Assembly (NCBI GenBank): GCA_964413635.1
Contig: CAYPTH010000024.1
Span: 1 to 32,163, forward strand
Length of the DNA stretch: 32,163 nucleotides
Origin: CAYFQV01 sp964413635
GTDB lineage: Bacteria > Spirochaetota > Spirochaetia > DSM-27196 > PWMO01
Direction of reading: 5' to 3'
Within the stretch, counting starts at the first letter, position 1. The number at the start of each line of letters is the position of its first letter. Under the pieces are notes generated by a model that worked only from the letters and a program-made list of their open reading frames with translations, was not told where the DNA came from and searched no databases. Below are positions 1 through 8,371 of the stretch, piece after piece. Position numbers and translations under genes: made by a program.

Positions 1-2
1 CC

Positions 3-346
3 ACGCCGCGCCTGCGCCGACGCGAGCCCGGGGATAAACCTGACTCGCGCCTGCCGACGGCTGTGGCCCCAAGGGCTCCGCTGCGAGGACGCAAGGTCGC
101 CCTTGTGTCCCCAGCCTGCCGCGGCGCGCGGCACCACCCTCCTCGGCTCGAGTCGGCTCGGCCCCGTTTTTGCCGTCAAAGAAGTGGGGGCGTCGACGCC
201 CCAGGCCCGGCGTCGGGGTTCAACCGCGGCGCCGCGGCAGGGAGGCAGACCGGCGGCGCCCTTGCGAGTCTTCGAGCACTAAGCCGCCGGGCTGACTCCC
301 GTCGGCAGGCGCCGAGAGGCTTTACCCCTCCGACGCCGCGCCTGCG
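3..346. repeat. Nested inverted and direct repeats
   Basis: Seen directly: a 14-bp perfect inverted pair, GCGCCTGCCGACGG at 47-60 and its complement at 299-312. A 14-bp direct repeat, ACGCCGCGCCTGCG, lies at 3-16 and 333-346. There are perfect palindromes at 187-202 (GGGGCGTCGACGCCCC) and 224-237 (CCGCGGCGCCGCGG). The 13-mer GCCGACGCGAGCC at 16-28 recurs at 21590-21602 in another intergenic space. High GC makes some chance matches likely, but the outer pairs together suggest a folded or mobile-repeat unit. Confidence 0.5.
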
Positions 347-362
347 GCGGGGTGCGAAAACC

Positions 363-391
363 TTGATGGGTTGACCATTCGACGATATTTT
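363..391 (+). promoter_or_regulatory. Possible topA promoter
   Basis: TTGATG (363-368) and TATTTT (386-391) are 17 bp apart, 4/6 matches each to the sigma70 consensus. TTGACC at 371-376 is an alternative -35 but lacks a good partner. This is the first AT-rich patch after the GC-rich stretch. Confidence 0.3.
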
Positions 392-433
392 GCAGTATTG
401 CCGCCTGGTGAGTGGTGAGAGGTATACACCCCT

Positions 434-2995
434 ATGTCTGAACGCGTCCTAGTGATTGTCGAGTCGCCCACGAAGGCGAGAACCATAAAACGCTTCCTCC
501 CAAAGAATTACGAGGTGGAAGCAAGTATCGGCCACGTCCGTGACCTCCCGCAGAAGGCCTCCGACGTTCCGAAACACCTCAAGGGCGAGGACTGGGCGCG
601 ACTCGGAATCGACGTCGACAACGAATTCAAGCCCCTTTACATAACGCCAAAAGGCAAGGGGAAGATCATCACCGAGCTCCGCAAAAAGGCCAAGAAGGTC
701 GATGCGGTGGTCTTAGCCACTGACGAGGACCGCGAAGGTGAGAGCATTTCCTGGCACCTCATGGAGGTGCTCAAGCCCCCTGTGCCGGTGAGGCGCATGG
801 TCTTCCATGAGATCACGAAGAACGCCATTCAGGAGGCCATGGAGAATTACCGGGATGTCGACATGCGTCTCGTGAAGGCGCAGGAGACGCGGCGCATCCT
901 GGACCGGCTCTACGGCTATACGATCTCGCCCCTGGTCTGGAAGAAGATTGCCTACGGTCTATCGGCGGGCCGCGTGCAGTCGCCCGGACTCCGCCTGATC
1001 GTCGACCGGGAACGGGAGCGCATCCTCTTCGAGAAATCGGTCTACTGGGACCTGAAGGCCAACCTGACATCGCCGGAGGACGAAACATCGACCTCCTTCG
1101 AGGCGCGCCTCCAGACCGTCGAGGGAGTTCGAGTTGCCGGAAGCAAGGACTTCGACTCCACCACCGGAGAGCTCAAGAACCAGAAGGTCCGCGTCCTCGA
1201 CAAGGAGCAGGCCGAGGCGCTCGCGGAGCGCCTGCGCAAGGGCGAGTGGCGGGTTGGCGAGGTAACGACCAAGGACACCACCTCCCGGCCCAGTGCGCCC
1301 TTCATTACATCGACCTTGCAACAGGAGGGAAATCGTAAGCTCGGCCTCTCCACCCGGGACACCATGCGTATTGCCCAACGGCTTTACGAAGAGGGCTTGA
1401 TTACCTACATGCGAACGGACTCGCCCCACCTCTCGAGCGAGGCTATCGGGGGCGCCCGGCGGAGCGTGGAGGAGCGCTACGGCGCGGAGTACCTCTCAGA
1501 GACGCCGCGTCAGTACAGCTCCCGCAAGGACGCCCAGGAGGCGCACGAGGCCATTCGCCCCGCCGGCGGCAACTTCCTGGCTCCGGAGGACACCAATCTC
1601 TCGGGGAAGGACCGGGCGGTCTACGAGATGATCTGGAAGCGTACGCTGGCCACGCAGATGGCGGATGCGAAGAAGAAGTCGGTCACGGCGCGCATTGAGG
1701 TCGAAGATGCCGTCTTCTCCGCCACGGGAACGCGCATTGTCTTCCCCGGATACCTGCGGGTCTACGTAGAGGGCAAGGATGACCCTGACGCGGCTCTCGA
1801 CGACAAGGAGGTGTTCCTCCCGGCGCTGGAGGAGGGCCGGAAGCTCGACCTTGCCGATCTGGAGAGTCTCTACCACGAGACCAAGCCCCCGGCGCGCTAT
1901 ACCGAGGCTTCCTTGGTCCAAACCCTGGAGAAGCAGGGGATCGGCCGGCCGAGCACATACGCCAGCATTATCAGCGTGCTCTACGAGCGCAACTACATCC
2001 GGCGCCAAGGTACGGCGCTGGTGCCGACCTACACCGGGGTGGCGGTGGTGCAGCTCCTCGAGGAGCACTTCGAGCAGCTTATCGATTACGGCTTCACCTC
2101 CGACATGGAGGCGGCCCTGGATGAGATTGCCTACGGCGAGCGCGACTACCTGGAGTATCTGCGCTCCTTCTACCTGGGCGACGACGGCCTCAAGGCGAAG
2201 GTCGACCATCGCGAAGGAGAGATCGACCCCGACACCTCCCGAACCATTCACGTTCCGCAGTTGCGAGAGGGAATCCAGATCAAGGTCGGCCGCTACGGTC
2301 CCTACCTGGTGAAGTGGGAAAACGGCAGTGATGAGGTGCATGCATCAATCCCGGAGGAGATCGCCCCGGCGGACCTGACTCCGGAAGAGATCGATGAGCT
2401 TATCGAGCTGCAGAAGAACGGCCCGGAGCCCATCGGCACCGATCCGGAGACCGGCAAGGCCGTCTACTGCCTGGTGGGCCGCTACGGCCCCTACGTGCAA
2501 CTCGGTGAAAAGACGGATGAGGAACCGAAGCCCAAACGCGCCGGCCTGCCCCGCGACGTGAAGCCGAAGGACGTGGACATCGACCTTGCGCTGAAACTCT
2601 TGAGCCTCCCGCGCAAGCTCGGCAACCACCCGGAGACCGGCAAGGAGATCGTGGCCAACAACGGCCGCTTCGGACCCTACGTCGTCCACGACGGCGACTT
2701 CCGTTCTTTGAAGAAAGAGGACGATGTCTACACGGTCACCCTCGACCGCGCGCTTGAGCTCTTAGCCGAGGAGAAGAAAGGGCGCAAGTCCTCCAAAATC
2801 ATTAAGGACCTCGGCACCCACCCGAAGGACGAGAAGAAGATCGCCGTCTACGACGGCAAGTACGGCCCCTACGTCAAGCACGGCACCAAGAACATCAGCC
2901 TCCCCGACGACAAGAAGTCGAAGGAGGAGGCCGAGAAGTTGGAGCTCGATGAGGTCGTGAAGATCATTGACGAGGCGAAAAAGGCGAAGAAGTAG
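434..2995 (+). CDS. topA: DNA topoisomerase I (type IA)
   Basis: Relaxes negatively supercoiled DNA by transient cleavage of one strand through a 5'-phosphotyrosine. The 853-aa protein starts with a Toprim domain (VIVESPTKA, acidic residue E10; TDEDREGE with D97, D99, E101 binding Mg2+). The catalytic Tyr is Y325 in ITYMRTDS. After the core, four repeats of the form G-[RK]-[YF]-G-P-Y begin near residues 619, 682, 744 and 808, about 63 residues apart. They replace the Cys4 zinc fingers of the E. coli enzyme; no zinc-ribbon cysteines are present. This is the Toprim_C repeat type known from several phyla including spirochaetes. The C-terminus is Lys-rich, suiting DNA contact. The Shine-Dalgarno is weak (GAGAGG about 12 bases before ATG). 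The stop lies 3 bp from the stop of convergent msrA, with no terminator hairpin between them. Confidence 0.97.
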   Translation: MSERVLVIVESPTKARTIKRFLPKNYEVEASIGHVRDLPQKASDVPKHLKGEDWARLGIDVDNEFKPLYITPKGKGKIITELRKKAKKVDAVVLATDEDREGESISWHLMEVLKPPVPVRRMVFHEITKNAIQEAMENYRDVDMRLVKAQETRRILDRLYGYTISPLVWKKIAYGLSAGRVQSPGLRLIVDRERERILFEKSVYWDLKANLTSPEDETSTSFEARLQTVEGVRVAGSKDFDSTTGELKNQKVRVLDKEQAEALAERLRKGEWRVGEVTTKDTTSRPSAPFITSTLQQEGNRKLGLSTRDTMRIAQRLYEEGLITYMRTDSPHLSSEAIGGARRSVEERYGAEYLSETPRQYSSRKDAQEAHEAIRPAGGNFLAPEDTNLSGKDRAVYEMIWKRTLATQMADAKKKSVTARIEVEDAVFSATGTRIVFPGYLRVYVEGKDDPDAALDDKEVFLPALEEGRKLDLADLESLYHETKPPARYTEASLVQTLEKQGIGRPSTYASIISVLYERNYIRRQGTALVPTYTGVAVVQLLEEHFEQLIDYGFTSDMEAALDEIAYGERDYLEYLRSFYLGDDGLKAKVDHREGEIDPDTSRTIHVPQLREGIQIKVGRYGPYLVKWENGSDEVHASIPEEIAPADLTPEEIDELIELQKNGPEPIGTDPETGKAVYCLVGRYGPYVQLGEKTDEEPKPKRAGLPRDVKPKDVDIDLALKLLSLPRKLGNHPETGKEIVANNGRFGPYVVHDGDFRSLKKEDDVYTVTLDRALELLAEEKKGRKSSKIIKDLGTHPKDEKKIAVYDGKYGPYVKHGTKNISLPDDKKSKEEAEKLELDEVVKIIDEAKKAKK

Positions 2996-2998
2996 AGC

Positions 2999-3490
2999 TT
3001 AGGCCTTGAGATACGACTCCGGCACGGGACAACTGGAGATGCCGTGCTTCTCGAAGTAACGCTGGTGGTAGTCCTCGGCGGGGTAGAAGGTTGAGAAGGG
3101 AACTATCTCGGTTGCGACCGGGGCGGACAGGTCGCCGGAGGCGTTGAGCCGCTTTTTGGCGTTCTGGGCGCTGTCTCGCTGATGCTCAGAGGCGTAGAAA
3201 ATGGCGGAACGGTACTGAGAACCGACGTCGGGGCCCTGGCGGTTGACCTGGCTTGGGTCATGAATCGAAAAGAAGACGTCCACGAGCTCGCCGAAGGTGA
3301 CCTGATCCGGATCGTACTCAAGCTTCACGGTTTCGGCGTGGCCGGTTGAGCCGGTACAGACCGCCTCATACCTGGGGGACTCGGTGTGGCCACCGGCGTA
3401 GCCGGATACGGCTTTCTCTACGCCGCGGACCTGGCGAAAGGCGTGCTCCACGCCCCAAAAGCATCCTGCTGCAAAATACGCTTCTGCCAT
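2999..3490 (-). CDS. msrA: Peptide-methionine (S)-S-oxide reductase
   Basis: Repairs oxidised proteins by reducing methionine-S-sulfoxide, with thioredoxin as the usual reductant. The 163-aa protein is a complete single-domain MsrA. The nucleophilic Cys is C10 in GCFWG, followed by EHAFRQVRGV and YAGG. Later come EVVRV-type positions (ETVKLEYDP), the DPSQVNRQGPDVGSQYRS block and EDYHQRYFEKH. A single Cys near the C-terminus (SSCPVPES) could be the resolving residue. No MsrB domain is fused. The gene starts 5 bp after the cNMP-regulator gene and is probably co-transcribed with it. That suggests, without proving, that the regulator's promoter also sets MsrA levels. Confidence 0.96.
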   Translation of the reverse strand: MAEAYFAAGCFWGVEHAFRQVRGVEKAVSGYAGGHTESPRYEAVCTGSTGHAETVKLEYDPDQVTFGELVDVFFSIHDPSQVNRQGPDVGSQYRSAIFYASEHQRDSAQNAKKRLNASGDLSAPVATEIVPFSTFYPAEDYHQRYFEKHGISSCPVPESYLKA

Positions 3491-3495
3491 GTTGT

Positions 3496-4728
3496 CTAGC
3501 TGATCCGGCGCTGTTGCTTCCGAGACTGCTCGATCTTCTGCATCTTCCGGTAGTACTTTGCCTGCTTCTCGACCTCAGCGATGTCGGAGCAATGAATTCG
3601 GTTATCCACGGACTTGATCTTGGAGTTCTGCATGACCTCTTTTAAGGCCTTGGAGCCCTCGTTCATCGGCAAGCCGACCATGTTGATCAGCTCCTTCGTG
3701 CCGAAGTCGAAGGTGTAGGCGTCGCCGCTCTCAATGGGAACGCGCGCCTTCTCGAGCTGAATGAGGAGTGCATCGTAGAGCCGGCCGACGTTGTCGGTCA
3801 GTAGTGTATTCGCCAGCTGTTTGTAGATGAACCAGATGCGCTCGGCCAGAAGCTGGGTAAGGCGGGAAATGATCTGGGGCTGTGTCGTGACCATCCGCGA
3901 GAAGTTCTCTTTGTTCACGGCCAGCAATACGGATTCCTCGTAGGCGATAGCGCTGGCGGAGCGCGGCTTGTTCTCAATGAGCGACATCTCGCCGAAAATA
4001 TCCCCCGGCTTGAGCACGGCCAGCAGAACCTCGTTGTCGTTCACGATCTTCGTGATCTTCACGCTCCCTTTCTGGATGATGTAGAGCTCGCGACCCGGCA
4101 TGGTCTCGGCGAAGATCATGGTGTCTTTCGGATAGGTGCGGGTGAACACCTCGCTGTCCCCGTCGAGGTACACCGCCTTTGCGTAGGGCTTGATCTTCAT
4201 CAGGCGCTCTTTCGCCTTCTGAACGTTGTCACCATGCGGGACAAGCTTGGTGTACTGGTAGTACGCGTAGTAGGCCTGGTTGTAGAGACTCTGCCGCGCG
4301 TAGTACTCGGCAACGTAGAAGAGGTGGCTCGGATCGGGCTCGGCCGACTGCTTGAAGGTGAGGCGAGCGAGGGCTTCATCGAGATAGCGCATGCGGCGCG
4401 AGAAGGACTCGATGATCTTCATGGCCACCGGGCTGTTCTTCTCAATGAGGAGGGAGTAATTGTCTCGATTAACGGAAATGAGGCTGACGTCGGTAACGGC
4501 CTGGGCCGTCTCAATGTGGCTGTGCTGCGACATTGTCGAGACGACACCGAAGAAGTCGCCGGGCTTCTTGATGTTGCCGCCTTCTTCCTCTACGACCTCG
4601 ACTTCCCTGCTAACACGCACCTGTCCGCTTCGGATGATGTAAAACTGGTCCGCCTTCTGCTTCCCTTCAACAATTATGTATGCGCCTTTGTTGAAGTTTA
4701 CAATAGATAGTTGAAGTGGAGTACTCAT
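3496..4728 (-). CDS. Crp/Fnr-like regulator with two cyclic-nucleotide-binding domains
   Basis: 410 aa. Residues about 10-110 form a first cNMP-binding fold. A Tyr-rich helical linker resembling TPR (about 133-180) follows, then a second cNMP domain (about 195-300) and a Crp-type winged helix (about 315-388; FGTKELINMVGLP is the likely recognition region). The second domain keeps the phosphate-binding cassette FGEMSLIENKPRSA (E247, R256), so it can plausibly bind cAMP or cGMP. The first has FGVVSTMSQHSH there and lacks both residues, so it is probably degenerate. A Lys/Arg-rich tail ends the protein. The layout resembles a regulator I recall from Treponema. The gene lies between glyA and msrA and has its own strong promoter. 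The start ATG is preceded by GGGAAG at a usable distance. Target genes cannot be read from the sequence. Confidence 0.85.
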   Translation of the reverse strand: MSTPLQLSIVNFNKGAYIIVEGKQKADQFYIIRSGQVRVSREVEVVEEEGGNIKKPGDFFGVVSTMSQHSHIETAQAVTDVSLISVNRDNYSLLIEKNSPVAMKIIESFSRRMRYLDEALARLTFKQSAEPDPSHLFYVAEYYARQSLYNQAYYAYYQYTKLVPHGDNVQKAKERLMKIKPYAKAVYLDGDSEVFTRTYPKDTMIFAETMPGRELYIIQKGSVKITKIVNDNEVLLAVLKPGDIFGEMSLIENKPRSASAIAYEESVLLAVNKENFSRMVTTQPQIISRLTQLLAERIWFIYKQLANTLLTDNVGRLYDALLIQLEKARVPIESGDAYTFDFGTKELINMVGLPMNEGSKALKEVMQNSKIKSVDNRIHCSDIAEVEKQAKYYRKMQKIEQSRKQQRRIS

Positions 4729-4756
4729 GCGACTTCCCAGATCATACCCTGAGGCG

Positions 4757-4786
4757 AGTATACGAACCGCCTTTTCCCCTTGTCAA
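4757..4786 (-). promoter_or_regulatory. Sigma70 promoter of the double-cNMP regulator
   Basis: On the minus strand, TTGACA (4786-4781) and TATACT (4762-4757) are separated by 18 bp: a perfect -35 and a 5/6 -10. The -35 hexamer contains the TGA stop codon of glyA (4785-4783). The expected start of transcription near 4750 leaves a leader of about 20 nt before the ATG at 4728. Confidence 0.75.
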
Positions 4787-6087
4787 TGTGATGCCGATGG
4801 GGCCGCTTCCAGCCGAAACTGGCTTGCAAACTCCTTCACGCCGTCACGAACGCGGGTTACGGTCTTCTCATCACCCCGGTTGTTGATTACCTCTAGTATA
4901 AATTCGGCAATCTGCCCCATTTCCTTTCGGCCCATTCCGCGTGTTGTCACCGCGGGGGTGCCAATTCGGATGCCCGACGTAACAAAAGGACTCCTCGTAT
5001 CGAAGGGAATCCCGTTCTTATTAACCGTAATGTTCGCCTCATCCAGCATCTTCTCCGTCTCTTTTCCCGTCAAGCCGGTTTCGGTCAGATCCACCAACAT
5101 GAGGTGATTATCGGTCCCCCCCGACACAATTCGGAGGCCACCGTCTGAGAGCGCGCTTGCCAGGGCGCGCGCATTATCGACAATCTGCTGCTGATAGGCG
5201 CGGAACTCCTCGCCGAGGGCCTCGCCGAAGGCCACGGCCTTTGCGGCAATCACGTGCATGAGAGGTCCGCCCTGGACCCCCGGCATGACCATGCTATCGA
5301 CGAGCTCTGAATAGCGCTTGGTTCTGCCCGACTTCTTGGCCACAATTCCCATGTTGTTCTCCTCGTCCTTGCCGATGAGGATCAAGCCGCCGCGCGGTCC
5401 ACGAAGGGTTTTGTGAGTCGTCGTTGTGGTAAAATGCGAAAGCTTCACCGGGCTCGGATGCACGCCCGCCGCAACAAGACCGGAAATGTGTGCCATATCG
5501 GTCATGAGATAGGCGCCGACGCTATCGGCGACCGCCCGAAACCTCTCGAAGTCGATGATTCTCGAATACGCCGAGGCGCCGGCAATGATCAGCTTCGGCT
5601 TATGCTCGTCGGCAATGCGAGCCAACTCGTCGTAATCAATTTCCTCGCTCTCCCGGGAGACGCCGTATGAAACGATGTTGTACATCTGCCCAGAGAAGCT
5701 CGCCGGGGAACCGTGGGTGAGGTGGCCGCCGTGGGCCAGGTCCATACCAAGAATGGTGTCACCCGGATTGAGCACGGTGAAGTAGACCGCCATGTTTGCC
5801 GCGCTGCCGGAGTGAGGCTGGACGTTGGCGTGGTCCGCATCATAGAGCCGCTTGGCGCGGTCGCGAGCCAGGTCCTCCGCCATATCGACGTACTCACACC
5901 CGCCGTAGTAGCGCTTTCCCGGATAGCCCTCGGCGTACTTGTTGGTCAGGACCGTGCCGGTGGCCTCGCGAACGGCCTCGCTGGCAAAGTTTTCGCTGGC
6001 AATGAGCTCGAGCTTCTCCCGTTGCCGCTGCTCCTCGAGTTGCACAATGTGATATAGATCAGGATCGATTGATGGCAGACTTGGCAC
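4783..6087 (-). CDS. glyA: Serine hydroxymethyltransferase
   Basis: PLP enzyme converting serine plus tetrahydrofolate to glycine plus 5,10-methylene-THF, the main source of one-carbon units; cytoplasmic. The 434-aa protein is full length. Visible family blocks are the N-terminal ELIASENFAS, NKYAEGYPGKRYYGG, NVQPHSGSAANMAVY, the PLP-lysine segment TTTTTHKTLRGPRGG (K226), and the C-terminal RIGTPAVTTRGM. The start is GTG at 6087-6085, chosen because AAGGAG sits 6 bases upstream (6099-6094) and because the protein then begins at the usual point. A sigma70 promoter lies about 50 bases upstream. The stop codon is embedded in the promoter of the following gene. Confidence 0.97.
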   Translation of the reverse strand: MPSLPSIDPDLYHIVQLEEQRQREKLELIASENFASEAVREATGTVLTNKYAEGYPGKRYYGGCEYVDMAEDLARDRAKRLYDADHANVQPHSGSAANMAVYFTVLNPGDTILGMDLAHGGHLTHGSPASFSGQMYNIVSYGVSRESEEIDYDELARIADEHKPKLIIAGASAYSRIIDFERFRAVADSVGAYLMTDMAHISGLVAAGVHPSPVKLSHFTTTTTHKTLRGPRGGLILIGKDEENNMGIVAKKSGRTKRYSELVDSMVMPGVQGGPLMHVIAAKAVAFGEALGEEFRAYQQQIVDNARALASALSDGGLRIVSGGTDNHLMLVDLTETGLTGKETEKMLDEANITVNKNGIPFDTRSPFVTSGIRIGTPAVTTRGMGRKEMGQIAEFILEVINNRGDEKTVTRVRDGVKEFASQFRLEAAPSASH

Positions 6088-6138
6088 GGGAATCTCCTTG
6101 CGGCATGAATGCTCCGTCGTTCGGCAACGACCGCATGT

Positions 6139-6167
6139 ACGATAGGCAGTCTAGAGGGCCCTGTCAA
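6139..6167 (-). promoter_or_regulatory. Sigma70 promoter of glyA
   Basis: Minus strand: TTGACA (6167-6162), 17-bp spacer, TATCGT (6144-6139). This separates glyA transcriptionally from the upstream ECF sigma operon, whose last stop is at 6185. No hairpin terminator is visible between them, so read-through is possible. Confidence 0.65.
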
Positions 6168-6184
6168 CACGGCCAGGCCTCGAG

Positions 6185-7801
6185 TCAGTACTCGCCCAAG
6201 AGTCGTACGTTGCGCCAGGTGATGTGATAGGAGGCAGGATCCCCGGCAACCTCCTCGTGGTGCTCAGCAAGAAAGTACATCTCGGGCACGCGGACACGCT
6301 CGCTGTCGGGAATCATGGGCGGCGTTTCTAACACCCCCTTTGAATATGCCACTCGGTCGGCGGGGTGCCCGGCAAAGTAGCGATTCGCCGCTTCATCGAT
6401 GGAATGGAGACCGTCGGCAAGCGCCACGTCGACCGGCACCCATCCGATACCGTAGAGAAAGAACTCAGCCCAGTAGTGGCGGACGAGACCACCATTAAGA
6501 AGCAGTTGACCGGCCACGTGGCGCGCGGGAATCCCGTTGGCCCGAAGCGCCGCGACAAACGCGGAGGCGTAGGTGAACGCATTGCCCTCTCCCGCCGAGA
6601 GTCCCGAAACGGGGTCAATGTTCCCGACTCGGGGCACAGGATCCAGTTCCCGGATGAGAATATCAAAGAGGGAGCGCGCCTGTTTGTATGGATTGCCTCC
6701 GGCGCTGCCAATTCGGGCCGCCAGGGACTGAATGGCGGCTGCATCCCGCGGAACCAGAGCGGAGGATCCCGTGTAATACCGCACGAAGGGGTCCGCGGCG
6801 CTGTAGGATGTCCGCAGACGTGCGGTATTGACCTCCGAGGAGACGGAGTAGACGTCCAAGAGGGTGGTTGCCCGAACGAGGTGCGTGGTTCCCGGCTCCG
6901 GCTCGATAAGACGGTAGAGCTCGAGCGAGCCGGTTGTGAACACCGGTTGATCACCTTGGTGGCTGACTCGCTGCACACGCCGTTGCTCGGGGAAGTCGCG
7001 AAGGCGGGGCATCCAGAAGTAGACCCGCTCCGGGGCGCCGGCGTCCTCGGAAATGGAGACCTCGACTTCGTGTTGGAGCGCAACGTTGCGTGCACCGGCG
7101 TAGGAAAGCCGGCCCGCCGCGCGGTCCACCTCGACGGGAATCGGCCGACTGTTGCCCCAGGAAGTTCGAACACGCAGTTCGCCGGCAGCTGCACCTTCCG
7201 GGACGCGAACCCGAATCTCAGTATCCGTCCACGTGACGTAGCCACGCTCTTCGTTCCGCGGCGCAATTGCATCTCGTTCATCTACGAGGGGCCGAGCGCC
7301 AATTGCCCGGGCAGCCGGGAAGAGCACGAGGGAGTCTCCACGGATGTCGCCGAAGTGGTCCCCCTGTATGGTGAGGATCTCGCCTATAACAAGGGTTTCC
7401 GGGCTGACGTTCTGTACGACGGGAAGCCCCAGGGCGGCATCCGACGTGCTGGAGGGCGCCTTCTCGCTGTTGCGAAAGAGCGCGCCGTTGCTCGTACCGT
7501 TTGATGTCGTTACGTATACCAAGCCGGACGGGGTGTCCTGCGGGACTCGCACGACAATCCGGGAGTCGCTCCAGTTCTGGAAATCACTCCGGTTGGGCAC
7601 CTCACCGGCGATCTTCAAGCTCCCACGACCGCGGGAATCACCGAAGTTGCGGCCCTGGATGACAATAAGATCACCCGGAGCCGCCGCAGCGGGCGCAATG
7701 TCGGCTATCTGCGGTTTCGCGCCGGAGGCGGAAGCCACGATCACCCACACCACGGCGATAACGGCGAATAGCAGGATATGGAGGATGAGAGGGCGCTTCA
7801 T
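6185..7801 (-). CDS. Exported TIG-domain protein with a transglutaminase-like fold lacking the catalytic Cys
   Basis: 538 aa. The N-terminus has a hydrophobic segment (about 4-26) that is a signal peptide or single anchor. Two IPT/TIG (Ig-like) domains follow: about 29-110 (APGDLIVIQGRNFG) and about 125-225 (IGEILTIQGDHFG). After a beta-rich middle comes a C-terminal transglutaminase/protease-like domain (about 360-500). Its family signature normally reads C-x-x-x-A before the GIPAR helix. Here the segment is GNAFTYASAFVAALRANGIP, with Ala408 at the Cys position, while H442 (HYWAEFF) and D458 (VPVDVA) of the triad are kept. Thiol catalysis is therefore unlikely; it could be a binding or structural module. 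It is the last gene of the ECF sigma operon, 12 bp after the preceding stop, which suggests an envelope role. Confidence 0.8.
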   Translation of the reverse strand: MKRPLILHILLFAVIAVVWVIVASASGAKPQIADIAPAAAAPGDLIVIQGRNFGDSRGRGSLKIAGEVPNRSDFQNWSDSRIVVRVPQDTPSGLVYVTTSNGTSNGALFRNSEKAPSSTSDAALGLPVVQNVSPETLVIGEILTIQGDHFGDIRGDSLVLFPAARAIGARPLVDERDAIAPRNEERGYVTWTDTEIRVRVPEGAAAGELRVRTSWGNSRPIPVEVDRAAGRLSYAGARNVALQHEVEVSISEDAGAPERVYFWMPRLRDFPEQRRVQRVSHQGDQPVFTTGSLELYRLIEPEPGTTHLVRATTLLDVYSVSSEVNTARLRTSYSAADPFVRYYTGSSALVPRDAAAIQSLAARIGSAGGNPYKQARSLFDILIRELDPVPRVGNIDPVSGLSAGEGNAFTYASAFVAALRANGIPARHVAGQLLLNGGLVRHYWAEFFLYGIGWVPVDVALADGLHSIDEAANRYFAGHPADRVAYSKGVLETPPMIPDSERVRVPEMYFLAEHHEEVAGDPASYHITWRNVRLLGEY

Positions 7802-7813
7802 TTCCGGGAAGGA

Positions 7814-8356
7814 CTACTCTGCCGTATCGGGATCTGCGGCGTCGGAATCTGCCGTCTGGCGGTCGTCCTGGCCCGGATAGGGAACAATCTGAACCTCGAG
7901 CTCAATGTTAAAGGAGCCATACCGCGCCGCATCGACGTCCATGTTAACCTCATTCGTGCCGAGGGGGAAGAAGACCACGGTCTCCCCAAGGGAAACCGGC
8001 AAGCTTTTGAAGGAGGTCCGGTAGCGGGCGTTCTCGTCGTCGCGCTCGGTGACCCAGGTCTCTCCCTGCGCAACCAGCAGTATCTTGTCGTCCGACTCCT
8101 TGTAGGGAGTGAAGCGAGCCACGACAATCACGTTGCTACCATCCAACCGGATCGTCACTGCGCGCCCGCTAATGGTAACCCGCGACAGTTCCATGTCCCA
8201 GACGGTTTCATTCCCGTCCTGGGTGACCCGCGCAGTGATGTGCACACTGAGTGCCTTGTCCGCGAGAAGCTCGAGAGTATTCTCGAGATCTTCGGCGTAC
8301 AAGCACGTCGCTGCGAGAGCCAGTACGGCTGCTAGAAGCGATATTCGTCTAACCAT
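7814..8356 (-). CDS. Small exported protein of the ECF sigma operon, unknown function
   Basis: 180 aa, not recognised. It begins with a clear Sec signal peptide (MVRRISLLAAVLALAATCLYA, cleavage probably after LYA). A Cys lies inside the signal, but the context does not match a lipobox well. The mature part is predicted beta-rich, with alternating patterns such as VTISGRAVTIRLDG and NIELEVQIVPY, and ends in an acidic tail (about 160-180) rich in Asp and Ala. Fifteen bp separate it from the anti-sigma gene and 12 bp from the TIG/transglutaminase gene, so the four genes look like one transcription unit. A periplasmic sensor or effector linked to the sigma/anti-sigma pair is possible but unproven. 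Confidence 0.7.
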   Translation of the reverse strand: MVRRISLLAAVLALAATCLYAEDLENTLELLADKALSVHITARVTQDGNETVWDMELSRVTISGRAVTIRLDGSNVIVVARFTPYKESDDKILLVAQGETWVTERDDENARYRTSFKSLPVSLGETVVFFPLGTNEVNMDVDAARYGSFNIELEVQIVPYPGQDDRQTADSDAADPDTAE

Positions 8357-8371
8357 GTTTGTTCTGCGTTG

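Larger units (their letters stand above)
1..433. other. GC-rich non-coding stretch upstream of topA
   Basis: No convincing gene. The only long open frame (63-374, +) is very rich in Arg, Pro and Ala, has no recognisable domain and looks like a by-product of high GC. The stretch is full of palindromes and repeats (see the repeat entry) up to about 350. Composition then turns AT-richer, and that part should hold the topA promoter and leader. dprA often precedes topA in bacteria but is not visible here. Confidence 0.6.

Noticed and set aside
63..374. 103-codon open frame upstream of topA
   Set aside because: Arg/Pro/Ala-rich composition, no Shine-Dalgarno, no domain, and it spans palindromes and inverted repeats.
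1496..2341. Long minus-strand frame inside topA
   Set aside because: Antisense shadow of a high-GC coding sequence; topA on the plus strand is unambiguous.
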